This document shows, piece by piece, positions 37,736 through 46,993 of a DNA stretch of 64,000 bases; the first letter of the stretch is position 1, and every line of letters starts with the position of its first letter. The notes under the pieces were generated by a model that had not been told where the DNA came from, made no database searches, and saw only the letters and a list, made by a program, of their open reading frames with translations. Origin of the DNA: Cyclobacteriaceae bacterium (GTDB lineage: Bacteria; Bacteroidota; Bacteroidia; Cytophagales; Cyclobacteriaceae); assembly GCA_023151255.1 (NCBI GenBank), contig JAKLJG010000001.1, forward strand, positions 28,196-92,195, in the 5' to 3' direction. The position numbers and the translations under genes are program-made.

Positions 37736-38722
37736 TTAAAAATCTTCGTTCAACGAAAACTTCGGAGCGGTTTCTTTTTCCGAACTGCTCATTACCCCTG
37801 CTTTCTGGTATTCGGCTACCCGCTTTTCGAAGAAATTGGTTTTTCCGCGCAGCGAAATCATATCCATAAAGTCAAACGGGTTGGTTGCTCCATATACTTT
37901 TTTACCAATCAGTTCATTGAGCAGGCGGTCGGCCACAAATTCAATGTATTGGCGCATGAGTTCGGCATTCATACCGATGAGGTTTACCGGCAGGGCATCG
38001 GTAACGAATTCTTTTTCAATTTCAACTGCGTCTTTAATGATGTTGATCACGGTTTCTTCCGGCAATTTGTTGATAACGTGCTTGGTATAAATATGGCAGG
38101 CGAAATCGCAGTGCAGGCCTTCATCGCGTGAAATGAGTTCGTTGGAAAAACTCAGGCCGGGCATCAGGCCGCGTTTTTTTAACCAGAAGATGGAGCAGAA
38201 AGACCCGGAGAAGAAAATTCCTTCTACGGCCGCAAAGGCAATGAGTCGTTCCTGAAAATTGCCATTGGAAATCCACCGAAGGGCCCAGTCGGCCTTTTTC
38301 TTTACGCAGGGGATAGTCTCTATCGCGTGAAACAGCGAATCTTTTTCTTTCGGGTCTTTTACGTAGGTGTCAATTAATAAAGAATACGTTTCGGAGTGGA
38401 TGTTTTCAATGGCAATCTGAAAGCCATAGAAAAACTTGGCTTCGGTGTACTGCACTTCCGAAACAAAATGTTCGGCCAGGTTTTCGTTTACGATGCCATC
38501 GCTGGCGGCAAAAAAGGCGAGAACGTGCTTAATGAAGTGGCGTTCCCCATCGTTCATGTTTTCCCAGTCGGTCAGGTCCTGGCTCAGGTCAATTTCTTCG
38601 GCTGTCCAGAAACTGGCCTCAGCCTGCTTATAGAATTTCCAGATATCGTGGTGGCGGATGGGGAAGAGAACGAAGCGATCCTTGTTTTCAATTAAAATAG
38701 GCTCCTGTAGAGTAGTACTCAT
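37736..38722 (-). CDS. nrdB: Ribonucleoside-diphosphate reductase beta subunit (class Ia)
   Basis: A 328-residue di-iron protein that holds the tyrosyl radical for NrdA. Carboxylate/histidine iron ligands lie in [38 protein letters not shown] and [10 protein letters not shown]. The C-terminal peptide (KFSLNEDF) binds NrdA. It is the first gene of the nrdB-nrdA operon, after a long structured leader. Cytosolic. Confidence 0.95.
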   Translation of the reverse strand: MSTTLQEPILIENKDRFVLFPIRHHDIWKFYKQAEASFWTAEEIDLSQDLTDWENMNDGERHFIKHVLAFFAASDGIVNENLAEHFVSEVQYTEAKFFYGFQIAIENIHSETYSLLIDTYVKDPKEKDSLFHAIETIPCVKKKADWALRWISNGNFQERLIAFAAVEGIFFSGSFCSIFWLKKRGLMPGLSFSNELISRDEGLHCDFACHIYTKHVINKLPEETVINIIKDAVEIEKEFVTDALPVNLIGMNAELMRQYIEFVADRLLNELIGKKVYGATNPFDFMDMISLRGKTNFFEKRVAEYQKAGVMSSSEKETAPKFSLNEDF

Positions 38723-39155
38723 GGCAATGTGTGTTTAGGGTTGTTATACATTTAAGGTGACAACAAGCTGTTCCGGGCAATGCACGGGAATCGAACTGGC
38801 TTCACCAGGTTAAAAAATGTCTCTGTTAATTAAATTCCGACCGGAAGGTTTCCTTTCCGGCTCGGGTTTGCTAGAGTGCGTACAAATATTTGAAATGAGG
38901 TCAATAATTCAAAGGATTTGCATTTTCAAGAAATTGCGTTTTTTACCCCGATTTAGGCTGTTTCAATGGTTATAAATGGTTGTGTTTTAGCCGTTTGATT
39001 GCCCTTGGTTATTGAGGTAAATAGGCTATAAAAAAAACAGAAATATTTTTTTAGGCCCCAAACTGAGTGGTTTTTAGGCCTATCCTTTAATTTCCTTTTC
39101 GGATAGGCTGAAATCTGTTGACTTTTTTTACCTTTGCAGTCCAATTTTTGAAACT
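38723..39155. promoter_or_regulatory. 433-base intergenic region with a candidate structured nrdB leader
   Basis: No gene is supported here; a 63-codon minus frame (38953-39144) has no matching features. On the minus strand, 38837-38865 can form a long stem: CCGA, CCGGAA(A)GG, an AAA loop, CCTTCCGG, TCGG, with single-base bulges. A second small hairpin (CTGG/CCAG, 38796-38808) follows 28 bases downstream. The nrdB leader is therefore at least ~140 bases long. No NrdR box or cobalamin riboswitch was recognised. Confidence 0.45.
39129..39136 (+). promoter_or_regulatory. Bacteroidota -7 box upstream of rplU
   Basis: TACCTTTG followed by CAGTCC lies 19 bases before the rplU ATG at 39156 and matches TAnnTTTG. 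The pattern TTTGCAG also appears upstream of def, rplS and rpsP in this window. Confidence 0.6.
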
Positions 39156-39464
39156 ATGTACGCAATTGTTGATGTAGCCGGCAAACAATACAAAGTGGCA
39201 AAAGACCAGTACATCTATGCTCCCCGGCTGGATGGTGAGGCTGGCTCGGCCGTTACCTTTGAACAGGTTTTACTGGTGGATAACAACGGTAAAGTGGAAG
39301 TAGGCGCCCCAACTATAAAAGGTATGTCTGTAACCGGGAAGATTCTGGAACATGTTAAGGGTGAAAAAGTTACGGTATTTAAGAAAAAGCGCAGAAAGGG
39401 TTATGCCGTTAAAAACGGGCATCGCCAGCAGTTTACCAAGGTTTTAATAGAAAAAATAGGCTAA
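39156..39464 (+). CDS. rplU: 50S ribosomal protein L21
   Basis: A 102-residue ribosomal protein. [14 protein letters not shown] is the standard start and the RNA-binding C-terminal segment [17 protein letters not shown] is intact. It binds 23S rRNA beside L20. The rpmA gene follows 11 bases later, as in most bacteria. Confidence 0.97.
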   Translation: MYAIVDVAGKQYKVAKDQYIYAPRLDGEAGSAVTFEQVLLVDNNGKVEVGAPTIKGMSVTGKILEHVKGEKVTVFKKKRRKGYAVKNGHRQQFTKVLIEKIG

Positions 39465-39475
39465 CGCAAACGGAT

Positions 39476-39739
39476 ATGGCACATAAAAAAGGAGAAGGTA
39501 AAGTAAAGAACGGCCGCGAATCGGAAAGTAAACGGTTAGGCATTAAGGTATTTGGTGGCCAAACCGTGGTAGCGGGCAACATTATCGTACGGCAGCGCGG
39601 TACCAAGCACCATCCCGGCAAGAACGTGGGTATTGGAAAAGATCACACACTTTTTGCCCTGACAAACGGGGTTGTGGTGTTTAAAAGGGGCCGTGAAAAC
39701 CGGTCATTTGTTTCGGTTGAGCCCAAAGGTGAAGCCTGA
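39476..39739 (+). CDS. rpmA: 50S ribosomal protein L27
   Basis: An 87-residue protein. [20 protein letters not shown] begins directly without the cleaved extension seen in Firmicutes; the N-terminus reaches the peptidyl transferase centre. Conserved motif [10 protein letters not shown] is present. A strong terminator follows 25 bases after the stop. Confidence 0.97.
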   Translation: MAHKKGEGKVKNGRESESKRLGIKVFGGQTVVAGNIIVRQRGTKHHPGKNVGIGKDHTLFALTNGVVVFKRGRENRSFVSVEPKGEA

Positions 39740-39764
39740 TAACAGTCAAACCAGTAACGAATAA

Positions 39765-39797
39765 AAAGCCCCCGGAAACACCGGGGGCTTTGTTTTT
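39765..39797 (+). terminator. Intrinsic terminator of rplU-rpmA
   Basis: Perfect 11-bp stem AAAGCCCCCGG (39765-39775) and CCGGGGGCTTT (39781-39791) with loop AAACA, then GTTTTT. Confidence 0.92.
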
Positions 39798-39852
39798 ACA
39801 TTAAAGGCTGAAGGCTCCAGTTAAATATTTTGTTGATTTTCAATTTATTAAA

Positions 39853-39873
39853 ATCAGATTTTAAAAATCTGAT
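39853..39873. promoter_or_regulatory. 21-bp perfect palindrome upstream of susC
   Basis: ATCAGATTTT, one A, then AAAATCTGAT. It sits 66 bases before the susC start codon, beyond the preceding terminator, so it is a candidate operator for the SusC/SusD operon. It could also form a hairpin, but no T-run follows. Confidence 0.5.
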
Positions 39874-39939
39874 GAATTTAGGGTTACCGAATTGAATTTT
39901 AACTTAATTTGAAACTTGTATTAACCTAAACCAATTTCT

Positions 39940-42900
39940 ATGAAGAAGTTTTTACTACTAAGCTTCTCGTTGGTTCTTGCGTTCCAGGTATGGGCACAGG
40001 AGCGAACGATTACCGGTAAGGTTACTTCCGCTGAAGACGGATCGTCCTTACCCGGTGTTAACGTGGTTCTGAAGGGAACCAGTGTAGGAACAGTAACAGA
40101 TTCGGAAGGTAATTTCCGGTTGGCCGGGGTTCCATCCAGCGGGGCTGTTCTAGTCTTTTCATTTATCGGGTTGCAGACACAGGAAGTTGCAGTTGGTGAG
40201 CGAACGGTTGTGGATGTTACTATGACGGCTGATATCACCCAACTTTCGGAAGTGGTAGTAACTGCACTGGGTGCGCAAACCGAGAAAAAAGCGCTTGGCT
40301 ATGCAGTAACATCCATTTCGGGTTCATTGGTTGCTCAAAAAGCTGAGGCAGATATCGGCCGCTTGCTGATGGGCAAAATCCCCGGTGTTAATATTACACC
40401 TACTGGTGGTGTTTCCGGTAGCGGGGCAAGCATCGTTATTCGCGGGTACACCACTATATCCGGTAGCAATCAACCTTTGTTTGTTGTTGATGGTGTGCCT
40501 TTTAACACCTCTACAAACAATCAAGGCACCTTTACCGGTGGCGGACTGGGTACTTCATCGCGTTTTCTTGACCTGGATCCTAACAACGTTGAGAACGTGT
40601 CCGTATTAAAAGGTCTTGCGGCTGCTGTGCTTTATGGCGAGCAAGGGAAGAACGGGGTTATCCTTATTACTACCAAAAACGGTTCGAAAAAGGCCAAACC
40701 TTTTTCTATTGATGTGAGTCAGTCTTTCTTTATGAATAAGATTGCTTCAATCCCTACGTATCAGGATAATTACGGAAATGGATTTGATCAAAACTTTGGG
40801 TTCTTCTTTAGTAACTGGGGGCCGCGCTTTCCGGGTGCCGGTGGCACAGGGTTATTCGGTCCTGAATTTGTTCAGCACCCTTACGACCGGTTTGCCGATC
40901 CAACTCTTCGGGCGCAGTTTCCTGAATTCCAGGGCGCCCAATATGAATATAAGGCATATCCAGATCCCTCTAACTTTTTCCGTACCGGTACAATTTCCAC
41001 TACCTCCCTTAACATCGGGGGGTCACGCGATAACCTGAGTTATAACGCTAACTTCTCATTTACTGATGAAGAGGGCTTTGTTCCAAACAACACATTAACT
41101 AAGATTAACGGAGGTGTGGGTATTAACGCCAACGTAACGCCTAAGTTCAACATTAATACCACAATGAACATTGCTCGAACGGAAATGATGACACCCCCTA
41201 TTAGTACAGGTAATGGCAGCGGAACCAGCGGCTCAGGTATATCTGTTTTGGCTGATGTACTGTATACCCCTCGCAGCGTTGACCTGATGGGACTTCCTTT
41301 TGAAGCGCCTGCTGATCACCGAAGTGTTTATTACCGTTCGGGTAATGATATTCAAAACCCACGTTGGACTACTAAATACTCCCGTCAAACCGATGAGGTT
41401 TCACGATTCTACGGACAAACCTCCTTTACCTACAACATCACTGATGAATTCAGCGTATTGTATCGTGTTGGGCTGGATACGTATAATGAATACCAGCAAT
41501 ACTGGAGTAATAAAGGCGGTGTTCAGGGTGTAATTTCTCAGCAGGGTGTTTACCAATCGGTAAGCGGTAAGAATACCATTTGGAATCACGACTTTATAGC
41601 CAACTACAACACCAAATTATCTGAGGTTCTGTCATTGGGTATTGTGGCTGGCGGACAGATTCGTCAGGATACCTATGAGCAGGACGGCATGGAAAGCCAG
41701 AACCAGGTTGTGTTTGGTTTGATTAATCACAACAACTTTATTAATCATGCTTCGACCACCTTCCAGGGATTCCAAATTCAGTATGAGGAAGAAAACATTC
41801 GCCAGGGTGTTTATGGTGAAGCCACGTTGGGTTACAATGAATACTTGTACTTGAAGCTGGCAGCCAGAAATGACTGGTCATCTACACTGGAAAAAGCAAA
41901 TCGTTCAATTTTTTATCCAAGTGCCAGTGTGTCGTTCCTTCCGGCTACCGCTTTTGGCATTGAATCAGACTTCCTGAACTACTGGAAAGTACGTGTAGGC
42001 TATGGAACTTCGGCAGGATTCCCTCCGCCATACAGTACACGCAATACGCTGTTTTCTGATGCGCGTTCATTTGTGGATGTTAATGGTAACGTAATAACTG
42101 TTAATGCGGCAAGTTCACGATTAGGAAACCCGAACCTGAAGCCGGAACTTCAGAAGGAATTTGAGGTTGGTACGGAGGCGCAATTCTTCAATAAGCGGGT
42201 TGGCGTTGACCTTACCCTTTACACCCGCGATACAGAGGACCTGATTACTGATGCGCCCCTTGACCCGGCTACCGGTTTTGGTGTAACCCGTATTAACATC
42301 GGCAGGCTGAATACAAAAGGTATTGAGTTAACGTTGGATGGTGTACCGTTTCAGATGGCAAATGGATTTACCTGGGATGTGAAGTTGAACTGGTCATTGT
42401 ATCGCAGTATTATTAAAGAATTGGGCGGTGGACTTTCGCAAATTCAGATTGATGGTTTTATCGATCCAGGCAACTATGCCATCGTGGGTAAACCGTTTAA
42501 CGTTATCCAGGGAAGCCGGATTGAACGTTTGAACGGCCAACGTGTGGTTGACTCCAATGGCGACTGGCTCTTTAGCGATGATATTGGCATCATTGGAGAC
42601 CCGAACCCGGATTGGGTATCCGCGTTAATCAATAACTTCTCGTGGAAAGGGTTTGTGTTATCCGCTCAGTTGGAGTATCGCCACGGTGGAGATATTTACT
42701 CGGCTACTGCCCGCACCATGTTGGCCAGGGGTATCACCAAAGACACCGACTTTGATCGTGATCAAACCGTGATCTTGCCGGGTGTACTACAAGACGGAAC
42801 ACCCAACAATATCCAGACCTCCATCGGTACGGCCTTCTTTAACAATATCGGGTTTGGTCCGTCAGAAGTGTCTGTTTTTGATGGAACTACGATCCGCCTG

Positions 42901-43137
42901 CGGGAAGTAAGTCTTGGTTATACACTACCCAAGTCGCTTCTAAGCAAAACCCCTATAAAGGGAGCCTCTATTACCTTCCTGGGTCAGAACCTGTGGTATC
43001 GTGCGGTAAATTTTCCGAAGTATGTAAACTTTGATACCGATGTATTAAGCACGGGTGTTAGCAACGGTCTGGGCCTTGAGTTAATCACGGGGCCGTCATC
43101 CAGAAGGTATGGTGTCAGCCTGCGAATCAATCTTTAA
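39940..43137 (+). CDS. SusC/RagA-family TonB-dependent outer-membrane transporter
   Basis: A 1065-residue outer-membrane channel. The signal peptide ends at VWAQ, followed by a carboxypeptidase-D-like regulatory domain (~20-105), a TonB-linked motif (LSEVVVTALG), the plug (~120-245, ending VLYGEQGKNGVILITTK) and a 22-strand barrel. It imports large nutrients, with SusD as lid, using TonB energy. No sigma/anti-sigma pair, SusE/F homologue or glycosidase is next to it, so the substrate is unknown. The plug has GEQGKNG where many have GSRAANG. Confidence 0.94.
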   Translation: MKKFLLLSFSLVLAFQVWAQERTITGKVTSAEDGSSLPGVNVVLKGTSVGTVTDSEGNFRLAGVPSSGAVLVFSFIGLQTQEVAVGERTVVDVTMTADITQLSEVVVTALGAQTEKKALGYAVTSISGSLVAQKAEADIGRLLMGKIPGVNITPTGGVSGSGASIVIRGYTTISGSNQPLFVVDGVPFNTSTNNQGTFTGGGLGTSSRFLDLDPNNVENVSVLKGLAAAVLYGEQGKNGVILITTKNGSKKAKPFSIDVSQSFFMNKIASIPTYQDNYGNGFDQNFGFFFSNWGPRFPGAGGTGLFGPEFVQHPYDRFADPTLRAQFPEFQGAQYEYKAYPDPSNFFRTGTISTTSLNIGGSRDNLSYNANFSFTDEEGFVPNNTLTKINGGVGINANVTPKFNINTTMNIARTEMMTPPISTGNGSGTSGSGISVLADVLYTPRSVDLMGLPFEAPADHRSVYYRSGNDIQNPRWTTKYSRQTDEVSRFYGQTSFTYNITDEFSVLYRVGLDTYNEYQQYWSNKGGVQGVISQQGVYQSVSGKNTIWNHDFIANYNTKLSEVLSLGIVAGGQIRQDTYEQDGMESQNQVVFGLINHNNFINHASTTFQGFQIQYEEENIRQGVYGEATLGYNEYLYLKLAARNDWSSTLEKANRSIFYPSASVSFLPATAFGIESDFLNYWKVRVGYGTSAGFPPPYSTRNTLFSDARSFVDVNGNVITVNAASSRLGNPNLKPELQKEFEVGTEAQFFNKRVGVDLTLYTRDTEDLITDAPLDPATGFGVTRINIGRLNTKGIELTLDGVPFQMANGFTWDVKLNWSLYRSIIKELGGGLSQIQIDGFIDPGNYAIVGKPFNVIQGSRIERLNGQRVVDSNGDWLFSDDIGIIGDPNPDWVSALINNFSWKGFVLSAQLEYRHGGDIYSATARTMLARGITKDTDFDRDQTVILPGVLQDGTPNNIQTSIGTAFFNNIGFGPSEVSVFDGTTIRLREVSLGYTLPKSLLSKTPIKGASITFLGQNLWYRAVNFPKYVNFDTDVLSTGVSNGLGLELITGPSSRRYGVSLRINL

Positions 43138-43163
43138 TGGTTAAATCGTAAAACTTGTATAAA

Positions 43164-44807
43164 ATGAACTTGATAAAAAAAATAATGTTGTCAATGCTTC
43201 TGGTCGGTGCGTTTTCATGCGACCTGAACAAGCTGGAAAATCCCAGCACATTGACGCCCGGCCAGGCTGATCCGGATTTTATTCTGAACGGAATTCAGCT
43301 TGAATTTGCTGACTTCTTTTGGGAAGCCAGTGATTTCGGTATGCAAATGACGCGGTTGATCCATTTCTATGGCCCAACCTATGAAAACGGTTACAATGCC
43401 AGCAGTTTTGACGGACTCTGGAGAGGTGCTTATTCAAACATTCTTATAAACATTGTAAATACATTGCCAGTATTTGAAGAAAGACAATTGTATTTCCATG
43501 CCGGCATGGCGCGGGTGATTCAGGCCTACACCATGATGACCCTGATTGATTATTTTGGTGCAGTACCTTATTCGCTAGCCTTCGATCCGAGCAATTTTAA
43601 TCCCCCACAAGACGACCAAGCCACAATGTATGCAGAAGCCATCTCCATATTGGATGATGCGATTGCCGACTTTACCCGTGATTTGGATGCAGATCCGGAC
43701 AATAATTCCCTTGCCTTTCCTAAAAATGACCTTTATTATGGCGGGAACGGAACCCGGTGGCGGACGTTAGCCAAAACATTGAAGCTCAGGGCTTATTTGC
43801 AAACCCGATTGGTTGACGCCAGTGCCAAGACAAATATAGAGGCATTAGTAACTGATAATGATTTGATTGATGCGGGATCTAATGCTGAGGACTTTAATTT
43901 CCGGTATTCTACAACAAACGCAAATCCGGACAGCCGGCATCCATATTTCACCGGGGATTACCTGAATGGTGCCGGATACTACCAAAGCAATTACCTGATG
44001 GATCAGATGTATAACGGGAAAAACTTTGTTGATCCGCGTATACGTTACTACTTCTACCGCCAGGTCTCGGCTACCACAGATGATGTGAATGAATTGTTCT
44101 GTATTAACGTAACGCCCCCGCCTCATTATGCCGGATTTCCGTTCTGTGCCGTAGGCGATGGCTATTGGGGCCGCGACTTTGGCGACTTCAGTGGTATCCC
44201 ACCGGATAACTTCAAACGCACGGCTTTTGGTGTGTACCCGGCTGGAGGAAATTTTGACAATAGTTCATTTTTGGCAGTAAATCAAAACATGGGTCTTCGG
44301 GGTGCAGGTATCTTGCCTATTATGAATGCCGCATTTACCGAGTTTATGAAAGCGGAAGCTGCTCTAACCCTTAACTCCGTTATTGTTGGAAACCCTCGTA
44401 CACTTCTGGAAACGGCTATCCGCAAATCAATTGATAAAGTGAAGGCAGTTGGTGCACCGGTGGCTGGCGCCTCTCCGCTTGTTCCTGGCGCCACGGCCAT
44501 TGACAACTATGTTAATGATGTACTTGCCTTGTATGATGCTGCCGCAACGGATGATGAGCGCTTGCAAGTAATTATTAAAGAGTACTGGATTGCGCTCTAT
44601 GGAAATGGCATTGATGCATTCAACACCTATCGCAGAACAGGTAAACCAGCTGATTTGCAACCAACCTTACAACCTAATGGTGGTAACGCATACCGTTCAT
44701 TTACATACCCCAGTGTTTATGTAACGCGTAATAATACAGTAACCCAAAAACCCAATAACAAAGTGCAGGTTTTTTGGGATACAAACCCCGAAAATTTTAT
44801 TGACTAA
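43164..44807 (+). CDS. SusD/RagB-like outer-membrane nutrient-binding lipoprotein
   Basis: A 547-residue lipoprotein starting at the ATG at 43164; the frame can also be read from a TTG at 43155. The lipobox is VGAFSC. The sequence fits the SusD-like_2 group: TPR-like helices with LENPSTLTPGQADPDFILNG, ARVIQAYTMMTLIDYFGAVPY and LYYGGNGTRWRTLAKTLKLR. It is the surface-exposed partner of the SusC protein encoded 26 bases upstream. Confidence 0.9.
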   Translation: MNLIKKIMLSMLLVGAFSCDLNKLENPSTLTPGQADPDFILNGIQLEFADFFWEASDFGMQMTRLIHFYGPTYENGYNASSFDGLWRGAYSNILINIVNTLPVFEERQLYFHAGMARVIQAYTMMTLIDYFGAVPYSLAFDPSNFNPPQDDQATMYAEAISILDDAIADFTRDLDADPDNNSLAFPKNDLYYGGNGTRWRTLAKTLKLRAYLQTRLVDASAKTNIEALVTDNDLIDAGSNAEDFNFRYSTTNANPDSRHPYFTGDYLNGAGYYQSNYLMDQMYNGKNFVDPRIRYYFYRQVSATTDDVNELFCINVTPPPHYAGFPFCAVGDGYWGRDFGDFSGIPPDNFKRTAFGVYPAGGNFDNSSFLAVNQNMGLRGAGILPIMNAAFTEFMKAEAALTLNSVIVGNPRTLLETAIRKSIDKVKAVGAPVAGASPLVPGATAIDNYVNDVLALYDAAATDDERLQVIIKEYWIALYGNGIDAFNTYRRTGKPADLQPTLQPNGGNAYRSFTYPSVYVTRNNTVTQKPNNKVQVFWDTNPENFID

Positions 44808-44821
44808 AACGAAGTTAAGTT

Positions 44822-45760
44822 ATGAAATACATAAAATATCTTTCGATTGTAGTGCTGCTGCTGAGTGTAGCGGTTGCCTGTAAAGACGAAAGCAAACTGC
44901 CGTATGATTACGAGAAGCAAGTGTATGGAGCATACGCTACGGTTATTGAAGTGCCTTCAGGTTCATTTTTAGCTCAAGATGCACCCGGTTTTCCGCTCAA
45001 TCCTGCAGTGTCCCGCTTTATCATCACCCTGGAAGCGCGGGATGTCAAAAAGGGCGGATTGTTACAGGAGATGGAGTTTATGGTTAAGTTCATAGACAAT
45101 AATGATCCGATACTTGAGCCGGATGAAACTTCTGTGGCTGTTGTGCCGGCCTCGGCTTTTACGAAAGATCCGGATACCGGCTATCCCCGGGCTACTATCA
45201 CTATTGAGTCAGCTGATATTCTCACTGCATTGGGTTTAACAGCCTCCGATGTGAATGGCGGTGATGTGTTTGAAATCAGACATATCCTTCGTTTAACGGA
45301 TGGCCGGGAATTCACCAACACCAACACCAATGGGGTAATAACGGGGGGTGCCTTCTTTAATGCTCCAATGCTTAGTACTGTGTCGGTGCTTTGCCCCTCG
45401 GATTTGGCAGGTACGTATGACGCGGTGACCGACTGGGTTGATTATTACGGTGCACCTGATGTTAATATCTATTCGGTTGATATTACAGCGGCTGCCGGAA
45501 CAGGCCAATACAATATTCCTGATTTAAGTGGTGGCATGGAACCCATCATTTGGGGAAATCCTCCTGTAGCTGCTGTATTTGAGGATGTTTGCCTAAAACT
45601 TAACCTGGTTTCAGCACCGTATGCATATGGCTACCTGATGAACGGCCCGGCTAATACATTTGGAAATAACTCAAATGCCGATCCGGGCACAGGTGTCATT
45701 ACTATTTTCTGGGAAAACGTTTTTGCCGAATATGGCCGTACGGTTTTAACGCCAGATTAA
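44822..45760 (+). CDS. Lipoprotein of unknown function in the SusCD operon
   Basis: A 312-residue protein with a lipobox (VAVAC) after MKYIKYLSIVVLLLS. The rest is rich in beta-strand sequence (Ig-like sandwich pattern, for example FIITLEARDVKKGGLLQEMEF). I do not recognise a family. Its position 14 bases after susD, with a strong terminator 17 bases after its stop, makes it the third gene of the SusC operon. It may be a surface ligand-binding lipoprotein like SusE/F (inference). Confidence 0.8.
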   Translation: MKYIKYLSIVVLLLSVAVACKDESKLPYDYEKQVYGAYATVIEVPSGSFLAQDAPGFPLNPAVSRFIITLEARDVKKGGLLQEMEFMVKFIDNNDPILEPDETSVAVVPASAFTKDPDTGYPRATITIESADILTALGLTASDVNGGDVFEIRHILRLTDGREFTNTNTNGVITGGAFFNAPMLSTVSVLCPSDLAGTYDAVTDWVDYYGAPDVNIYSVDITAAAGTGQYNIPDLSGGMEPIIWGNPPVAAVFEDVCLKLNLVSAPYAYGYLMNGPANTFGNNSNADPGTGVITIFWENVFAEYGRTVLTPD

Positions 45761-45777
45761 TCCTGGTAGTCAACATA

Positions 45778-45810
45778 AAAGCCCTGATAATACATCAGGG
45801 CTTTTTTTTT
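45778..45810 (+). terminator. Intrinsic terminator of the SusC-SusD operon
   Basis: Perfect 11-bp stem AAAGCCCTGAT (45778-45788) and ATCAGGGCTTT (45794-45804) with loop AATAC, then T residues. The chrA start codon at 45816 lies only a few bases beyond. Confidence 0.92.
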
Positions 45811-45815
45811 AATGT

Positions 45816-46991
45816 ATGCCGAAACTTGTAAAATTATTTGCCGGTTTTTTACTTCTTGGATCAACCTCTTTTGGCGGCTATATGGCCTTAATTGCCATGG
45901 TACGCGAGAAGTTTGTAAATAAGGAAAAGCTAATTGATGACGATATAATTACTGAGGGTATTGCTATCGCTTCCTTTCTGCCTGGCCCGGTTGCAGTAAA
46001 TGTGGTTGCCTACACAGGTTATATGCTGGCGGGGGCAGCAGGTGCAGTCGTATCGGTTATAGCAGTCCTGCTTCCTTCACTGGTTTTGATCACGCTGTTT
46101 GCCGCTTTGTATTTCAGTTATGGAGAACAAGTTAATGCGCATGCTGTTTTAAATGGAATCATGCCGGTTATTGTTGCTCTGTTGCTATCGGTAGGTGTAA
46201 CCATGGGATTAAAGAATGCAAAAAAAATTTCTGATTGGCTGATGGTAGCATTCGCTGCAGTCATTTTCCTTTTCTTTCCGGGCTATGGTATTATTATTGG
46301 CCTCTTGTTGGTTGGGTCATTAAAAGGAATTGTTCTGAGCGAAAAAAAGACTTCCTTTTCAGAGCAGCCAGCACCTCCATTTAAGTATCCGTATGGTTCA
46401 GTTGCCATATTTGCTTGCTTGCTTTGTATAATTGCATATTTTGTCGTTCAGTATCTATTCCCTGAAAGCAGTGGTGTCCGTTTGTTCTCAATCTTTAGTT
46501 CAGTCAGCCTTACCCTTTTTGGAGGAGGTTATGTTATGGTTCCGGTTCTCAAAAGTATACTTGTAGATAAAACCCAATGGGTTACATTGAATGAATTTTT
46601 GGTGGGTATATCAGTAGGGCAGATTACCCCGGGACCAATTTTGGTTAGTGCGGCCTTTTTTGGTTATAAAATAGAGGGTATAATTGGTGCCGTTATCGCA
46701 ACGGTTGCCATTTTTCTTCCATCTTCACTCCTTATGATTATGGTTTCAAAATTTTTTAGCCATTACCGATCAAACCGGTTTGTTCAGGCGGCACTGGCAG
46801 GTATCAAGCCGGTGGTTGTAGGTTTAATTCTGGCAGCAGCTTTTGCTCTTTTTGGCACGTACTGGTCAAACGGAAATGCTGTTATAACTAGTACCCTACT
46901 TGTAATTTCTTTTATGTTGTTTTTTTGGTTTAAAGTAAATCCGGCTATTGTGGTTGTACTCTCCGGGTTACTCGGTTATCTGGTTTATTAA
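45816..46991 (+). CDS. chrA: Chromate/oxyanion transporter, ChrA family
   Basis: A 391-residue inner-membrane protein with two homologous CHR domains (about residues 1-180 and 210-391). Motifs are FGGYMALIAMVREKFV and SFLPGPVAVNVVAYTGYML in the first half, FGGGYVMVPVLKSI and GQITPGPILVSAAFFGY in the second. These normally export chromate. The next two genes handle sulfate esters, so a role with sulfate or a related oxyanion is possible. It starts just after the SusCD terminator, so it needs its own promoter or readthrough. Confidence 0.88.
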   Translation: MPKLVKLFAGFLLLGSTSFGGYMALIAMVREKFVNKEKLIDDDIITEGIAIASFLPGPVAVNVVAYTGYMLAGAAGAVVSVIAVLLPSLVLITLFAALYFSYGEQVNAHAVLNGIMPVIVALLLSVGVTMGLKNAKKISDWLMVAFAAVIFLFFPGYGIIIGLLLVGSLKGIVLSEKKTSFSEQPAPPFKYPYGSVAIFACLLCIIAYFVVQYLFPESSGVRLFSIFSSVSLTLFGGGYVMVPVLKSILVDKTQWVTLNEFLVGISVGQITPGPILVSAAFFGYKIEGIIGAVIATVAIFLPSSLLMIMVSKFFSHYRSNRFVQAALAGIKPVVVGLILAAAFALFGTYWSNGNAVITSTLLVISFMLFFWFKVNPAIVVVLSGLLGYLVY

Positions 46992-46993
46992 GT

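Noticed and set aside
38776..38810. tRNA-like T-loop sequence (TTCGATTCC on the minus strand)
   Set aside because: The bases on either side do not form a 5-bp T-stem, and no acceptor, anticodon or D-arm could be built.
38953..39144. 63-codon minus-strand frame in the nrdB-rplU gap
   Set aside because: AT-rich with lysine-heavy composition, no ribosome-binding context, and it overlaps the rplU promoter.
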